Part shown: piece after piece, positions 44,170-52,825 of the stretch
Layout of the letters: each line of letters begins with the position of its first letter
How positions within the stretch are numbered: the stretch's first letter is position 1
Source: Amycolatopsis sp. A133
GTDB lineage: Bacteria > Actinomycetota > Actinomycetes > Mycobacteriales > Pseudonocardiaceae
Length of the DNA stretch: 64,000 bases
Assembly: GCF_031082405.1 (NCBI RefSeq)
Contig: NZ_JAVHJU010000075.1
Location: forward strand, 38,358 to 102,357
Reading direction: 5' to 3'
Translations under genes and position numbers: made by a program
Notes under the pieces: model-generated
Seen by the model: only the letters and a program-made list of their open reading frames with translations
The model's database searches: none
What the model was told of the DNA's origin: nothing

Positions 44170-44215
44170 GTCGTGAGTGGTAAGGCGGGTTCTAGCCCGC
44201 CTTACCACTCACGAC
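44170..44215. repeat. Dispersed hairpin repeat, copy 2
   Basis: Perfect 20-bp arms GTCGTGAGTGGTAAGGCGGG / CCCGCCTTACCACTCACGAC with loop TTCTAG, between the ureohydrolase start and the pyc stop. It shares GTGAGTGGTAA/TTACCACTCAC with copy 1 while the inner stem differs by compensated changes. Confidence 0.88.
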
Positions 44216-44218
44216 GGG

Positions 44219-47200
44219 CTATTCGAGGACCAGCAGCAGGTCTCCGCCCTCGACCTGCTGGACCGAAGTGATCGCCCGCCTGCCCACCTTGCCGCCGGCC
44301 GACGCCGTGATCGACGCCTCCATCTTCATCGCCTCGATCGTCGCGACCGTCGCCCCGGCTTCGACCGTGTCGCCCTCGGCCACCTGCAGCGTCACCACGC
44401 CCGCGAACGGCGCCGCGATCTGCTTCGGGTTGCCCTTCTCGGCCTTTTCCGTCGCCGGGATGTCCGAAGCGATCGAGCGGTCGCGGATCTGGATCGGCCG
44501 CAGCTGGCCGTTCAGCGTCGACATCACCGTGCGCACGCCGCGCTCGTCGGCCTCGCCGATCGCCTCCAGCTCGATGAGCAGCCGCACGCCCGGCTCGAGG
44601 TCGACCGGGTACTCCTCGCCCGGCCGCAGCCCGTAGAAGAAGTCCTTGCTGGGCAGCACGGAGGTGTCGCCGTAGGCCTCGCGGTGCGCCTCGAACTCCT
44701 TCGTCGGCCCCGGGAACAGCAGCCGGTTGAGCGTCCGGCGCGGTCGCTCGGCCAGCGCCGCGCGGTCCTCTTCGGACAGTTCGACGACCGGCTTCGCGGC
44801 GGCCCGGCCTTCGAGGGCCTTGGTGCGGAACGGCTCCGGCCAGCCGCCCGGCGGGTCGCCGAGCTCGCCGCGCAGGAAGCCGATCACCGAGTCGGGGATG
44901 TCGAACTTGTTCGGCTCCGCCTCGAAGTCCGCCGGGGACACCCCCGCGCCGACCAGGTGCAGCGCGAGGTCGCCGACGACCTTGGACGACGGCGTCACCT
45001 TCACCAGGTGGCCGAGGATCTTGTCCGCCGCGGCGTACATCGCCTCGATGTCCTCGAACCGGTCGCCCAGGCCCAGCGCGATGGCCTGCGTGCGCAGGTT
45101 CGACAGCTGCCCGCCGGGGATCTCGTGGTGGTAGACCCGCCCGGTCGGCGACGCCAGCCCGGCCTCGAACGGCGCGTAGATCTTGCGCACGCTCTCCCAG
45201 TACGGCTCCAGGTCGCCGATCGCCTGCAGGTCGAGACCGGTGGTGCGGGCGGAGTGGTCGGTGGCCGCCACGATCGAGGACAGCGACGGCTGCGACGTCG
45301 TGCCCGCCATCGACGACACCGCGCCGTCCACGGCGTCCGCGCCCGCGTTGATCGCCGCGAGGTAGGTGGCCAGCTGACCCCCCGCGGTGTCGTGGGTGTG
45401 GATGTGCACCGGCAGGTCGAACTCCTTGCGCAGCGCGGTGACGAGCTTGGTCGCCGCGGGCGCGCGCAGCAGCCCGGCCATGTCCTTGATCGCCAGCACG
45501 TGCGCGCCGGCGCCGACGATCTGCTCGGCCAGCTTGAGGTAGTAGTCGAGCGTGTAGAGCTTCTCGCCCGGGTCCGACAGGTCCGAGGTGTAGCAGAGCG
45601 CCACCTCGGCGACGGCGGAGCCGGTCTCGCGCACGGCTTCGATGGCCGGGCGCATCTGCTCCACGTCGTTGAGCGCGTCGAAGATCCGGAAGATGTCGAT
45701 GCCGGTCTTCGTGGCCTCTTGGACGAAAGCGGTCGTCACCTCGGTCGGGTACGGCGTGTACCCGACGGTGTTGCGGCCGCGCAGCAGCATCTGGAGGCAG
45801 ATGTTCGGCACGGCTTCGCGCAGCGCGGCGAGGCGCTCCCACGGGTCCTCGGCGAGGAACCGCAGCGCGACGTCGTAGGTCGCGCCGCCCCAGCACTCCA
45901 GCGACAGCAGCTGCGGCAGGGTGGTCGCGACGACCGGCGCCGCGGCCAGCAGGTCCTTCGACCGGACACGCGTGGCGAGCAGCGACTGGTGCGCGTCGCG
46001 GAACGTCGTGTCGGTGACGCCGATGTGCGGCGACTTCCGCAGCCATTCCGCGAACCCGGCCGGGCCCAGCTCGACGAGCTTCTGCTTCGAGCCCGGCGCC
46101 GGCTGGGCGTCCTTCGGCAGCTTCGGCAGCTTCAGGGTGGCGTCCGGCGTCTTCGGGCGCTCGCCGTGCGGCTTGTTGACCGTCTGGTCGGCGAGGTAGG
46201 TCAGCAGCTTCGTGCCGCGGTCGGCCGAGGTCCGCGCGGTCAGCAGGTGCGGGCGCTCCTCGATGAACGACGTCGTGACGCGCCCGGCGCGGAAGTCGGG
46301 GTCGTCGAGCACGGCCTGCAGGAACGGGATGTTCGTGGCGACGCCGCGGATCCGGAACTCGGCGACGGCGCGGCGCGCGCGGCCGACGGCGGTCTTGAAG
46401 TCGCGGCCGCGGCAGGTCAGCTTGACCAGCAGCGAGTCGAAGTGGGCGCTGATCTCGGTGCCGGAGAAGGCGGTGCCGCCGTCGAGCCGGATGCCGGAGC
46501 CGCCCGGCGAGCGGTAGGCGGAGATCATGCCGGTGTCCGGGCGGAAGCCGTTGGCCGGGTCCTCGGTGGTGATGCGGCACTGCAGCGCGGCGCCGCGCAG
46601 GTAGATCTTGTCCTGGCTCAAGCCGAGGTCGTCGAGGGTCTCGCCGGAGGCGATCCGCAGCTGCGACTGCACGAGGTCGACGTCGGTGACCTCTTCGGTG
46701 ACCGTGTGCTCGACCTGGATGCGCGGGTTCATCTCGATGAAGACGTGGTTGCCCTGCTTGTCGAGCAGGAACTCGACGGTGCCGGCGTTGCGGTAGCCGA
46801 TCTGCCGGGCGAACTTGACGGCGTCGGCGCAGATCCGCATCCGCAGCTCCGGGTCGAGGTTCGGCGCCGGGGCGAGCTCGACGACCTTCTGGTGGCGCCG
46901 CTGCACCGAGCAGTCGCGCTCGTAGAGGTGGATGATGTTCCCCGCGCCGTCGGCGAGGATCTGCACCTCGATGTGCCGCGGCTCGACGACGGCCTTCTCG
47001 AGGAAGACGGTCGGGTCGCCGAAGGCGGACTCGGCCTCGCGCGCGGCGGCCTCGATGGACTCGCGCAGCAGGGCGGGGTCCTCGACGCGGCGCATCCCGC
47101 GCCCGCCACCGCCGGCGACGGCCTTGACGAAGACGGGGAAGCCGAGGTCTTCGGCCGCGGCGACCAGCGCGTCGACGTCGCTGGAGGGTTCGGACGACCC

Positions 47201-47596
47201 GAGCACCGGCACGCCGGCCTCGCGCGCGGCCTTGACCGCCCGGGCCTTGTTACCGGTGAGTTCGAGGATGTCGGCGCTCGGCCCGACGAAGGTGATCCCC
47301 GCTTCTTCGCACGCCCGCGCGAGATCGGGGTTTTCCGACAGGAAGCCGTAACCGGGGTAGACGGCGTCGGCCCCCGCCTTCTTCGCCGCGGCGACGATCT
47401 CGTCGACCGAGAGGTAGGCGCGCACGGGGTGACCGGGTTCGCCGATCTCGTACGCCTCGTCGGCCTTCAGGCGGTGCAGCGAGTTGCGGTCTTCGTGCGG
47501 AAACACGGCAACCGTCCCCGCACCGAGTTCGTAGCCGGCGCGGAATGCCCGGATCGCGATCTCCCCGCGGTTGGCCACCAGAACCTTGCGGAACAT
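44219..47596 (-). CDS. pyc: Pyruvate carboxylase
   Basis: A 1125-aa anaplerotic enzyme making oxaloacetate from pyruvate and bicarbonate with ATP. The biotin carboxylase domain (1-460) has FRKVLVANRGEIAIRAFRAG and GGGGRGMRRV. The carboxyltransferase domain (about 540-820) has FRDAHQSLLATRVR and the metal site HIHTHDTAGG. An allosteric/PC tetramerisation region follows, and the C-terminal BCCP domain has EAMKM with biotinylated Lys1091. The length is normal. The ATG at 47596 has the conserved MFRKVLVANRG start. In mycobacteria it neighbours rsmD; here 25 kb of other genes separate them. Confidence 0.97.
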   Translation of the reverse strand: MFRKVLVANRGEIAIRAFRAGYELGAGTVAVFPHEDRNSLHRLKADEAYEIGEPGHPVRAYLSVDEIVAAAKKAGADAVYPGYGFLSENPDLARACEEAGITFVGPSADILELTGNKARAVKAAREAGVPVLGSSEPSSDVDALVAAAEDLGFPVFVKAVAGGGGRGMRRVEDPALLRESIEAAAREAESAFGDPTVFLEKAVVEPRHIEVQILADGAGNIIHLYERDCSVQRRHQKVVELAPAPNLDPELRMRICADAVKFARQIGYRNAGTVEFLLDKQGNHVFIEMNPRIQVEHTVTEEVTDVDLVQSQLRIASGETLDDLGLSQDKIYLRGAALQCRITTEDPANGFRPDTGMISAYRSPGGSGIRLDGGTAFSGTEISAHFDSLLVKLTCRGRDFKTAVGRARRAVAEFRIRGVATNIPFLQAVLDDPDFRAGRVTTSFIEERPHLLTARTSADRGTKLLTYLADQTVNKPHGERPKTPDATLKLPKLPKDAQPAPGSKQKLVELGPAGFAEWLRKSPHIGVTDTTFRDAHQSLLATRVRSKDLLAAAPVVATTLPQLLSLECWGGATYDVALRFLAEDPWERLAALREAVPNICLQMLLRGRNTVGYTPYPTEVTTAFVQEATKTGIDIFRIFDALNDVEQMRPAIEAVRETGSAVAEVALCYTSDLSDPGEKLYTLDYYLKLAEQIVGAGAHVLAIKDMAGLLRAPAATKLVTALRKEFDLPVHIHTHDTAGGQLATYLAAINAGADAVDGAVSSMAGTTSQPSLSSIVAATDHSARTTGLDLQAIGDLEPYWESVRKIYAPFEAGLASPTGRVYHHEIPGGQLSNLRTQAIALGLGDRFEDIEAMYAAADKILGHLVKVTPSSKVVGDLALHLVGAGVSPADFEAEPNKFDIPDSVIGFLRGELGDPPGGWPEPFRTKALEGRAAAKPVVELSEEDRAALAERPRRTLNRLLFPGPTKEFEAHREAYGDTSVLPSKDFFYGLRPGEEYPVDLEPGVRLLIELEAIGEADERGVRTVMSTLNGQLRPIQIRDRSIASDIPATEKAEKGNPKQIAAPFAGVVTLQVAEGDTVEAGATVATIEAMKMEASITASAGGKVGRRAITSVQQVEGGDLLLVLE

Positions 47597-47729
47597 GCCC
47601 GGTCCTTCCCTCTTGGATCGGTAAGTCACCGCACGTTACCCGGTTCTTCCCGCTCTGCGGGAGTTCAGTCCCGGGTGATGGACATCATGCGCCGCCGAAG
47701 GTTGCCGGGCGAGGTGCTTGGGCAGCTTT

Positions 47730-48620
47730 TCAGGATCCGGGCGGCGCGTAAAGCAGCCGGTTGGCGGTGCCGGCCGGAACCCCTTGGAGCGCATCCGGCG
47801 TCGCCGCGCGGACCAGGGCTTCGTCCACTTGGGCCGGGGTGTCGCCGGGGTGCTGGGCGCGGTGGAGCGCCGCCACGCCGGCCGCGAACGCCGCCGCCAT
47901 CGACGTGCCCGACTCCGGGCCCGCGCCCGTGCCGCCCGCGACCGGGGCCGGGATGTCGGCGCCCGGGGCGTACAGGTCGACGGCCTGGCCGGAGTTCGAC
48001 GTCCGGTCCGGCCGGTCCTGGGTGTCGGAGGCCGCGACGGTCAGGGCCTCGGGCACCCGGCCCGGCGAGAAGCCGCTCGCGTCGGCGGTCTCGCTGCCGG
48101 CGGGGACGGCGATCGGCACGACCGTGGCCAGCCGCCTCACCGCGGCGTCGAGCTGGTCGCTCGGTGCCCCGCCGATGCCGAGGACGGCGACCGCCGGCTG
48201 CTGGGCGTTCTGCGCGACCCAGTCGATCCCGGCGATGATCCGGTCGATGGCGCCGCCGCCACCGGAGTCGAGCACCCGCACCGGCACGATCTGGGCCCCC
48301 TTCGCGACGCCGTGGTCCTTGCCCGCGGCGATGCCGGCGAGGCGGGTGCCGTGGCCGTTGGTGTCGGTGGTGTCGGTGCCGCCGTTCAGGAAGTCCCGCC
48401 CGGGCGCGACCCGGCCCTGGAAGTCGGGGTGCTTCGCGTCGACGCCGCTGTCGATCACGTAGATCGTGACGCCCGAGGCGTCGCTCGCGTAGTGGTAGGC
48501 GTGGTCGAGGCCGGTGCGCTGGTCGATCCGGTCCAGCCCCCAGCTGGGCGGATCCGGCTGCACCCCGCCGCTCGAGACCTGCCCGGCGAGCACGGCCACG
48601 GCCGCGAGAAGCATCCTCAT
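47730..48620 (-). CDS. Secreted subtilisin-like (S8) protease with altered oxyanion residue
   Basis: A 296-aa exported S8 peptidase-fold protein, with signal peptide 1-20. The triad is visible: D57 in YVIDSGVD, H90 in NGHGT, S240 in SGTSMA. Two changes stand out. The oxyanion-hole Asn, normally AAGN, is Ser176 in VPAGSETADASG, and HGTHVAG is HGTRLAG. It has no long prodomain. It starts 37 bp after the caspase-like gene stop on the same strand, so the two are probably cotranscribed. It may be a slow or specialised protease, or a binding protein. Confidence 0.82.
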   Translation of the reverse strand: MRMLLAAVAVLAGQVSSGGVQPDPPSWGLDRIDQRTGLDHAYHYASDASGVTIYVIDSGVDAKHPDFQGRVAPGRDFLNGGTDTTDTNGHGTRLAGIAAGKDHGVAKGAQIVPVRVLDSGGGGAIDRIIAGIDWVAQNAQQPAVAVLGIGGAPSDQLDAAVRRLATVVPIAVPAGSETADASGFSPGRVPEALTVAASDTQDRPDRTSNSGQAVDLYAPGADIPAPVAGGTGAGPESGTSMAAAFAAGVAALHRAQHPGDTPAQVDEALVRAATPDALQGVPAGTANRLLYAPPGS

Positions 48621-48657
48621 GATCGTCGTGGTACCCCTGCGGTACCCGGACGACAAC

Positions 48658-50958
48658 TCAGGCCTGTCGCCCATTCGGCTGATTCCGGGCCTGGACGGCC
48701 AGCACGACGGTGTCGGCCGCCAGCAGCACGAGGGCCGCCACGGCGATCGTCTGCCCGGTCAGCGACAGGGACGATTCCTCCCAGCAGGCGGTGAACGTCG
48801 GCGCCAGCACGCCCAGCAGGCCGGCGGTCCCCGTGGCCAGCACGGCGCAGCCGGCCGGGGGCGGGCGAAGCACCATGGCGACGACGGGCACGCACACGGC
48901 CAGCAGGGCGCCGAGCAGGAAGTAGACCGTCGCCCGGCCACCGTCCTCGGAGTCGTACGCGGTCAGCGCCCCGAGCTGGACGACCCAGCCGCCCGCGGCG
49001 GTCACCCCGAGCACGATCGCGGCCCACGCCGGCCGGCCGCGCACCCGCCCGGCACCCAGCGCGCTCCCGGGATTGCGGCCCAGCGCGGCCAGCGCGCACG
49101 CTCCCGCGACCACCCAGGCGAGGTGCGCGAGCAGCGCGAAGGTGAAGCCGGCTTTGAGCTCGGTGTCCCCGCGCTGGGAGAGGGCGATCGCCTCACCGAG
49201 GAAGCGCAGCAGCCCGAACACGGCGGCGAGACCGGCGCCGAACAGCAGCGCGGGCCCGGTCCGCGCCCTCGTGCGCGGGGCCAGCGTCAGGACCCCGCCG
49301 AGCAGGGCGCACGCGGCGACGACCAGGACGGCGGTCTCCATGCCGGGCCGGTACTGGCTCAGGGAGTAGTCGTAGCGGTAGTTCAGCGGCAGCCCGGCCA
49401 CGGCGAGGACCACGCCCGTGACCGCGAGGATCCCGGCGAACCCGCCGACGGGATCGACGGCACCGGGTTGGTCGCCGGCGCCGGGCTCCGACGCACCCAA
49501 TGTGGCGTTCGGTGCGTCCAACGCACCCAATGCGGCGTTCGGTGCGTCCAACGCACCCAACGCCACATTGGGGCGCTTCACCGGCTCCGGCTCGGCTTCC
49601 CCGGCCACCTCCGGCTCAGGCCCGGCGGCGGGCGCCTCCGACGCAGGCCCGGCCGCCGCATCCGGCTCCGGCGCGGGCTCCGGCACGGGCTCGAGCGTCG
49701 GCTCGAACGCGGTGTCCTCCACGACCGGCTCCGGCAGGGCCTCGATCTCCACCCCGATCACGGCGTCCCCGGTCGGCCCGCTCACCACGACCTTCCCGCG
49801 CCGCATCCCCGCTTCGCCGGCCGAAACCGACAGCTCCGCCCCGCCCGCGACCGGTGCCACCGCGATCCACGAGTGCGAGGCCTCGAACCGCACCTCCCGC
49901 GCCACCGGTGGCCCCAGCACCCGGACCGTCGCCGGCGCCACCGCACCCGCCGGGGCCGACAACCGCACCGACGGCACCTCGACCCGCACGACCGCGGTCG
50001 CCAGCGCGTCCGAGGCCGCCGCCGCGACGTGCTCGATGTCCGTCGACGCCATCGCCCGAAGCGCCTCGAACGCTCCCATCGCGACCGGCAGGTTGGCGCT
50101 CGACAGACGGCGGCGGAGCTCCGCCACCGCGCCCAGGCGGGTGAACGGGTTCTCCGCCCCGATCGCCGCCGCCAGATCGGGTGGGACCGGGGAGGGCTTG
50201 ATGCGGCGCCGTCGGCTCTTCGCCAGGTACAGCTCGCCCTGCATCTCGATGTCGCGGCTCGGTGTCTGCTTCGGGTTGCGCTCGCGGACCCGGTCGAACA
50301 AGTACTCGTACAGCTCGCCGAGCGCGATCCAGCCGTCCTCGTCGCGGTCGGCCTCGCCCGTGCGCAGGCCCTCCACCAGCGCCGACGTGAACACCGACGG
50401 CCGGGCCGGCTCGTCCGAGGCCAGGCGCGCGCCTTCGAAGGCGTACTCGATGGAGTTCGACGCCGTGATGACCGCCCGGCCGCGGCCGCCGCGGAAGCTG
50501 TCGAGCACGTTCGCGTCGCCCGAGGCCCGGACCGCCACGCCCTGCCCGAACGCCCCGCCGTAGCAGCAGTCCAGCAACAGGACGATGCTGCGCGAACGGC
50601 TCTGCCGGATGCACTGCTGCACGAACTGCGCGGGCACCGCCGTCGACCGCAGCCGGTCGGGCCGGGTGTTGCGGGCGGCGAAGTACAGGCTGCCCGCATC
50701 GTCCTTCAGGCCGTGGCACGAAAAGTGCATCAGGAGGACGTCGTCGGGTTTGCCCTCGAGACAGAGGTCTTCGATCTCCGCCTGCACCACGTGCGCGGTC
50801 TCGTTCCGCACGACGGACACCTCGAAGTCGCTGATCGCCCGGTCGCCGAGCACCCCGGCCAGGGCGTCGGCGTCCGCCGCGGGCGAGCCCAGCCGCTGCA
50901 GCCCCGCGTTGTCGTACTCGCCGTTGGCGACGATCAACGCCCGCCTCCGCCCGGCCAT
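48658..50958 (-). CDS. Caspase-like (C14) protease with C-terminal membrane domain
   Basis: A 766-aa protein. The caspase p20 fold covers about 1-250: start RRRALIVANGEYDN, catalytic His82 in HFSCHGLK, catalytic Cys (131/132) in LLLDCCYGGAFG. A helical segment follows (about 255-340), then an Ig/beta-like domain (about 345-430, VRFEASHSWIAVAPV) and a Pro/Glu-rich linker. Inside the linker residues of about 480-512 are encoded by the dispersed 30-bp repeat (PNVALGALDAPNAALGALDA). Six or so TM helices fill about 520-760. The protease head would face the cytosol. A subtilase gene follows directly. Targets and trigger are unknown. Confidence 0.85.
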   Translation of the reverse strand: MAGRRRALIVANGEYDNAGLQRLGSPAADADALAGVLGDRAISDFEVSVVRNETAHVVQAEIEDLCLEGKPDDVLLMHFSCHGLKDDAGSLYFAARNTRPDRLRSTAVPAQFVQQCIRQSRSRSIVLLLDCCYGGAFGQGVAVRASGDANVLDSFRGGRGRAVITASNSIEYAFEGARLASDEPARPSVFTSALVEGLRTGEADRDEDGWIALGELYEYLFDRVRERNPKQTPSRDIEMQGELYLAKSRRRRIKPSPVPPDLAAAIGAENPFTRLGAVAELRRRLSSANLPVAMGAFEALRAMASTDIEHVAAAASDALATAVVRVEVPSVRLSAPAGAVAPATVRVLGPPVAREVRFEASHSWIAVAPVAGGAELSVSAGEAGMRRGKVVVSGPTGDAVIGVEIEALPEPVVEDTAFEPTLEPVPEPAPEPDAAAGPASEAPAAGPEPEVAGEAEPEPVKRPNVALGALDAPNAALGALDAPNATLGASEPGAGDQPGAVDPVGGFAGILAVTGVVLAVAGLPLNYRYDYSLSQYRPGMETAVLVVAACALLGGVLTLAPRTRARTGPALLFGAGLAAVFGLLRFLGEAIALSQRGDTELKAGFTFALLAHLAWVVAGACALAALGRNPGSALGAGRVRGRPAWAAIVLGVTAAGGWVVQLGALTAYDSEDGGRATVYFLLGALLAVCVPVVAMVLRPPPAGCAVLATGTAGLLGVLAPTFTACWEESSLSLTGQTIAVAALVLLAADTVVLAVQARNQPNGRQA
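49491..49580. repeat. Dispersed 30-bp repeat family, locus B, in frame within the caspase gene
   Basis: Two full 30-bp units (49493 and 49523) and an edge copy (49553-49578, ending ACATTGGGGCGC). The unit length is divisible by three, so the host reading frame is kept; it adds a (PNxxLGALDA)n peptide to the linker. Confidence 0.88.
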
Positions 50959-51011
50959 ACCGGTAGGAAACGCCCGTCACCCCGCTGCGGCAATCAGCCG
51001 AACGGGCACAC

Positions 51012-52151
51012 CTACCCGGCGTCGCCCGCAAAAATCGTTTCCTGCCCCTTCAGGCAGACGACGGCGTCCCACGCGGCCGCGACGTCCACCGCCGGCGTCA
51101 TGTGCGCGTGCCGGATGCCCGAGGCCGCGGGATGCGCGACCACGCACGGCGCCCGGTCCGCGAGCACCGCCTCGACGCTGCCCTCCGCGGGTTCGCCCAA
51201 GGCCTGCTCGAACATCCGGAAGCCCAACGGGAACGCCGGGTCCGGCGCCAGGCCGGTCGTCGTCCCCGAGACGGCGGTGAGCGCGAGCGCGAAGTACTTG
51301 TCCCCCAGCTCCGCGGCCAGGTGCGTGCCCGCCGACGGCGCCGTCATGCCCGGCATCGGCGAGAACGGCACGCGCTGGAGGTGTCCGTTGTGGAGCATCA
51401 GCACGATCTTCTCGCCCGGGAACCGCCGCCGCAGCAGCCGGACGGTGGCCGCCATGTACGTGTCCCGCGACGAACTCTGCGGCTCGGGCGCGCGGCCCGC
51501 CATCAGCGCGTCGAGCTCCCGCAGGTACAGGTCGACGCGCAGAGCACCCTCCGCGTGGTGCGCGGCGAGGTCACCATGACCGAGGGACTCCACATGTCCT
51601 TTCAGGACGGTCAACGCGGCCGTCGCGGCATCCCGCGCTTCGGCGCTCATGGCCGCGTACCGGCCGGGCGCGACCGCGCTGCTCACCGACGCGTACGGCT
51701 CGCACGCGGAAAGCGCGTTGTCCACAAGGGACACATTGGCCGGGTCCACGCGCAGGACCTCCTCCCGCAGCGCTTGCAGCGCGGGTACCGGCGAGCCCGC
51801 CGAGCTCGGCACGTCGAGACCGAAGAACCGGACACCGCGGCCGCGCAGCCAGGTCAGCATCTCGTGCACCTCGGCCGAGTCGCCGAGGCCGAACGTGAAG
51901 CCGTCCCGCGCGATGTCGGCGACCTCGCCCGGGCCGCCCCGCAGCCACGCGTCGACCAGGTGCCCCTCCGGGAAGCCCCCTTCGAAACCGAGCACGGTGA
52001 ACCCGCGCTCGGTGACGAGGTGGCGCAGGAGGCGGTCGCGCAGCACGCCGAACTCGCGGATGTGATGGTTGTTCTCGCCGATGGCGACGACTTCGGCGTC
52101 GCCGATCAGGTCGGCGATCGAGGTGACGGCGACGGAGTCGATCTCTGGCAT
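51012..52151 (-). CDS. Erythromycin esterase-family protein
   Basis: A 379-aa cytosolic protein of the Ere superfamily. The metal/active region at the N-terminus is GENNHHIREF, where classical EreA/B have GEATHG; GFEGGFPEGH and HNGHLQR are in the expected places. The conserved Glu and His are kept, but the surroundings differ, so macrolide hydrolysis is not implied. The ATG at 52151 is used. It diverges from a TetR gene, with 31 bp between starts, so that regulator probably controls it. Confidence 0.78.
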   Translation of the reverse strand: MPEIDSVAVTSIADLIGDAEVVAIGENNHHIREFGVLRDRLLRHLVTERGFTVLGFEGGFPEGHLVDAWLRGGPGEVADIARDGFTFGLGDSAEVHEMLTWLRGRGVRFFGLDVPSSAGSPVPALQALREEVLRVDPANVSLVDNALSACEPYASVSSAVAPGRYAAMSAEARDAATAALTVLKGHVESLGHGDLAAHHAEGALRVDLYLRELDALMAGRAPEPQSSSRDTYMAATVRLLRRRFPGEKIVLMLHNGHLQRVPFSPMPGMTAPSAGTHLAAELGDKYFALALTAVSGTTTGLAPDPAFPLGFRMFEQALGEPAEGSVEAVLADRAPCVVAHPAASGIRHAHMTPAVDVAAAWDAVVCLKGQETIFAGDAG

Positions 52152-52182
52152 ACTGGGCACACTAACGCAACAGGAGTAGCAG

Positions 52183-52818
52183 TTGGCAACCGAGATTTCC
52201 GGGACGAAGCGCCCGGGCGGCCGCACCGAGCGGACCCGCCTCGCCGCGCTCGAAGCCACCCTCGAGCTGCTCGGCGAACGCGGGTACGCGGAGCTGACCG
52301 TCGAGGCGGTCGCCGAACGCTCCGGCGTGCACAAGACGACGCTCTACCGCCGCTGGGAGTCGGCCGAAGGCCTGGTCGCGGCGGCCCTCCTGATGGGCGC
52401 CGAGCAGGAGTGGGCCGTGCCGGACACCGGTTCCCTCGAAGGCGACCTGCGCGCGATCAACCTGGAACTGGTGCGCTACTTCACCACCCCGGGCGAGCGC
52501 GAGCTGCCCACGGCGTCGATCTCGGCGGCGTTCCTCTCGCCCCGCGCGGCCGACGCCCTGCGCGAGTTCTACGTCGACCGCCACGCCCGTTCGGCGGCCG
52601 CCGTGGCCCGGGCGATCGAGCGCGGCGAAGTCCCGCCCGGCACCGATCCCGTGGAGCCGGTGCGCGTGGCCTGCGGCCCGGTCTTCTACCGCCTGTTCGT
52701 CTCCCGGGAGGGCGTGACGCCGAGGGACGCCGGAGTCGCCGCGGCCGCGGCCGCCGCGGCCGCCAAAGCCGGGGTGTTCACGGCAACGGACGCCGGAACC
52801 GCACCCCCTCCGGCGTGA
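52183..52818 (+). CDS. TetR-family transcriptional regulator
   Basis: A 211-aa regulator. The N-terminal HTH (about 18-60) reads LELLGERGYAELTVEAVAERSGVHKTTLYRRW; the ligand domain is helical, and the C-terminus is an Ala-rich tail. The start is TTG, preceded by AGGAG at 52172-52176 with good spacing, and no better start exists in frame. Divergent to the esterase-family gene. The shared operator must lie in or near the 31-bp gap. Confidence 0.88.
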   Translation: MATEISGTKRPGGRTERTRLAALEATLELLGERGYAELTVEAVAERSGVHKTTLYRRWESAEGLVAAALLMGAEQEWAVPDTGSLEGDLRAINLELVRYFTTPGERELPTASISAAFLSPRAADALREFYVDRHARSAAAVARAIERGEVPPGTDPVEPVRVACGPVFYRLFVSREGVTPRDAGVAAAAAAAAAKAGVFTATDAGTAPPPA

Positions 52819-52825
52819 CGCGCCC

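Noticed and set aside
44177..48238. 1353-aa plus-strand frame
   Set aside because: It lies antisense to pyruvate carboxylase and is rich in Arg/Val/Gly, the usual GC-driven shadow.
51012..52151. Macrolide resistance gene ere
   Set aside because: The catalytic surroundings (GENNHH instead of GEATHG) diverge, so only the family can be stated.
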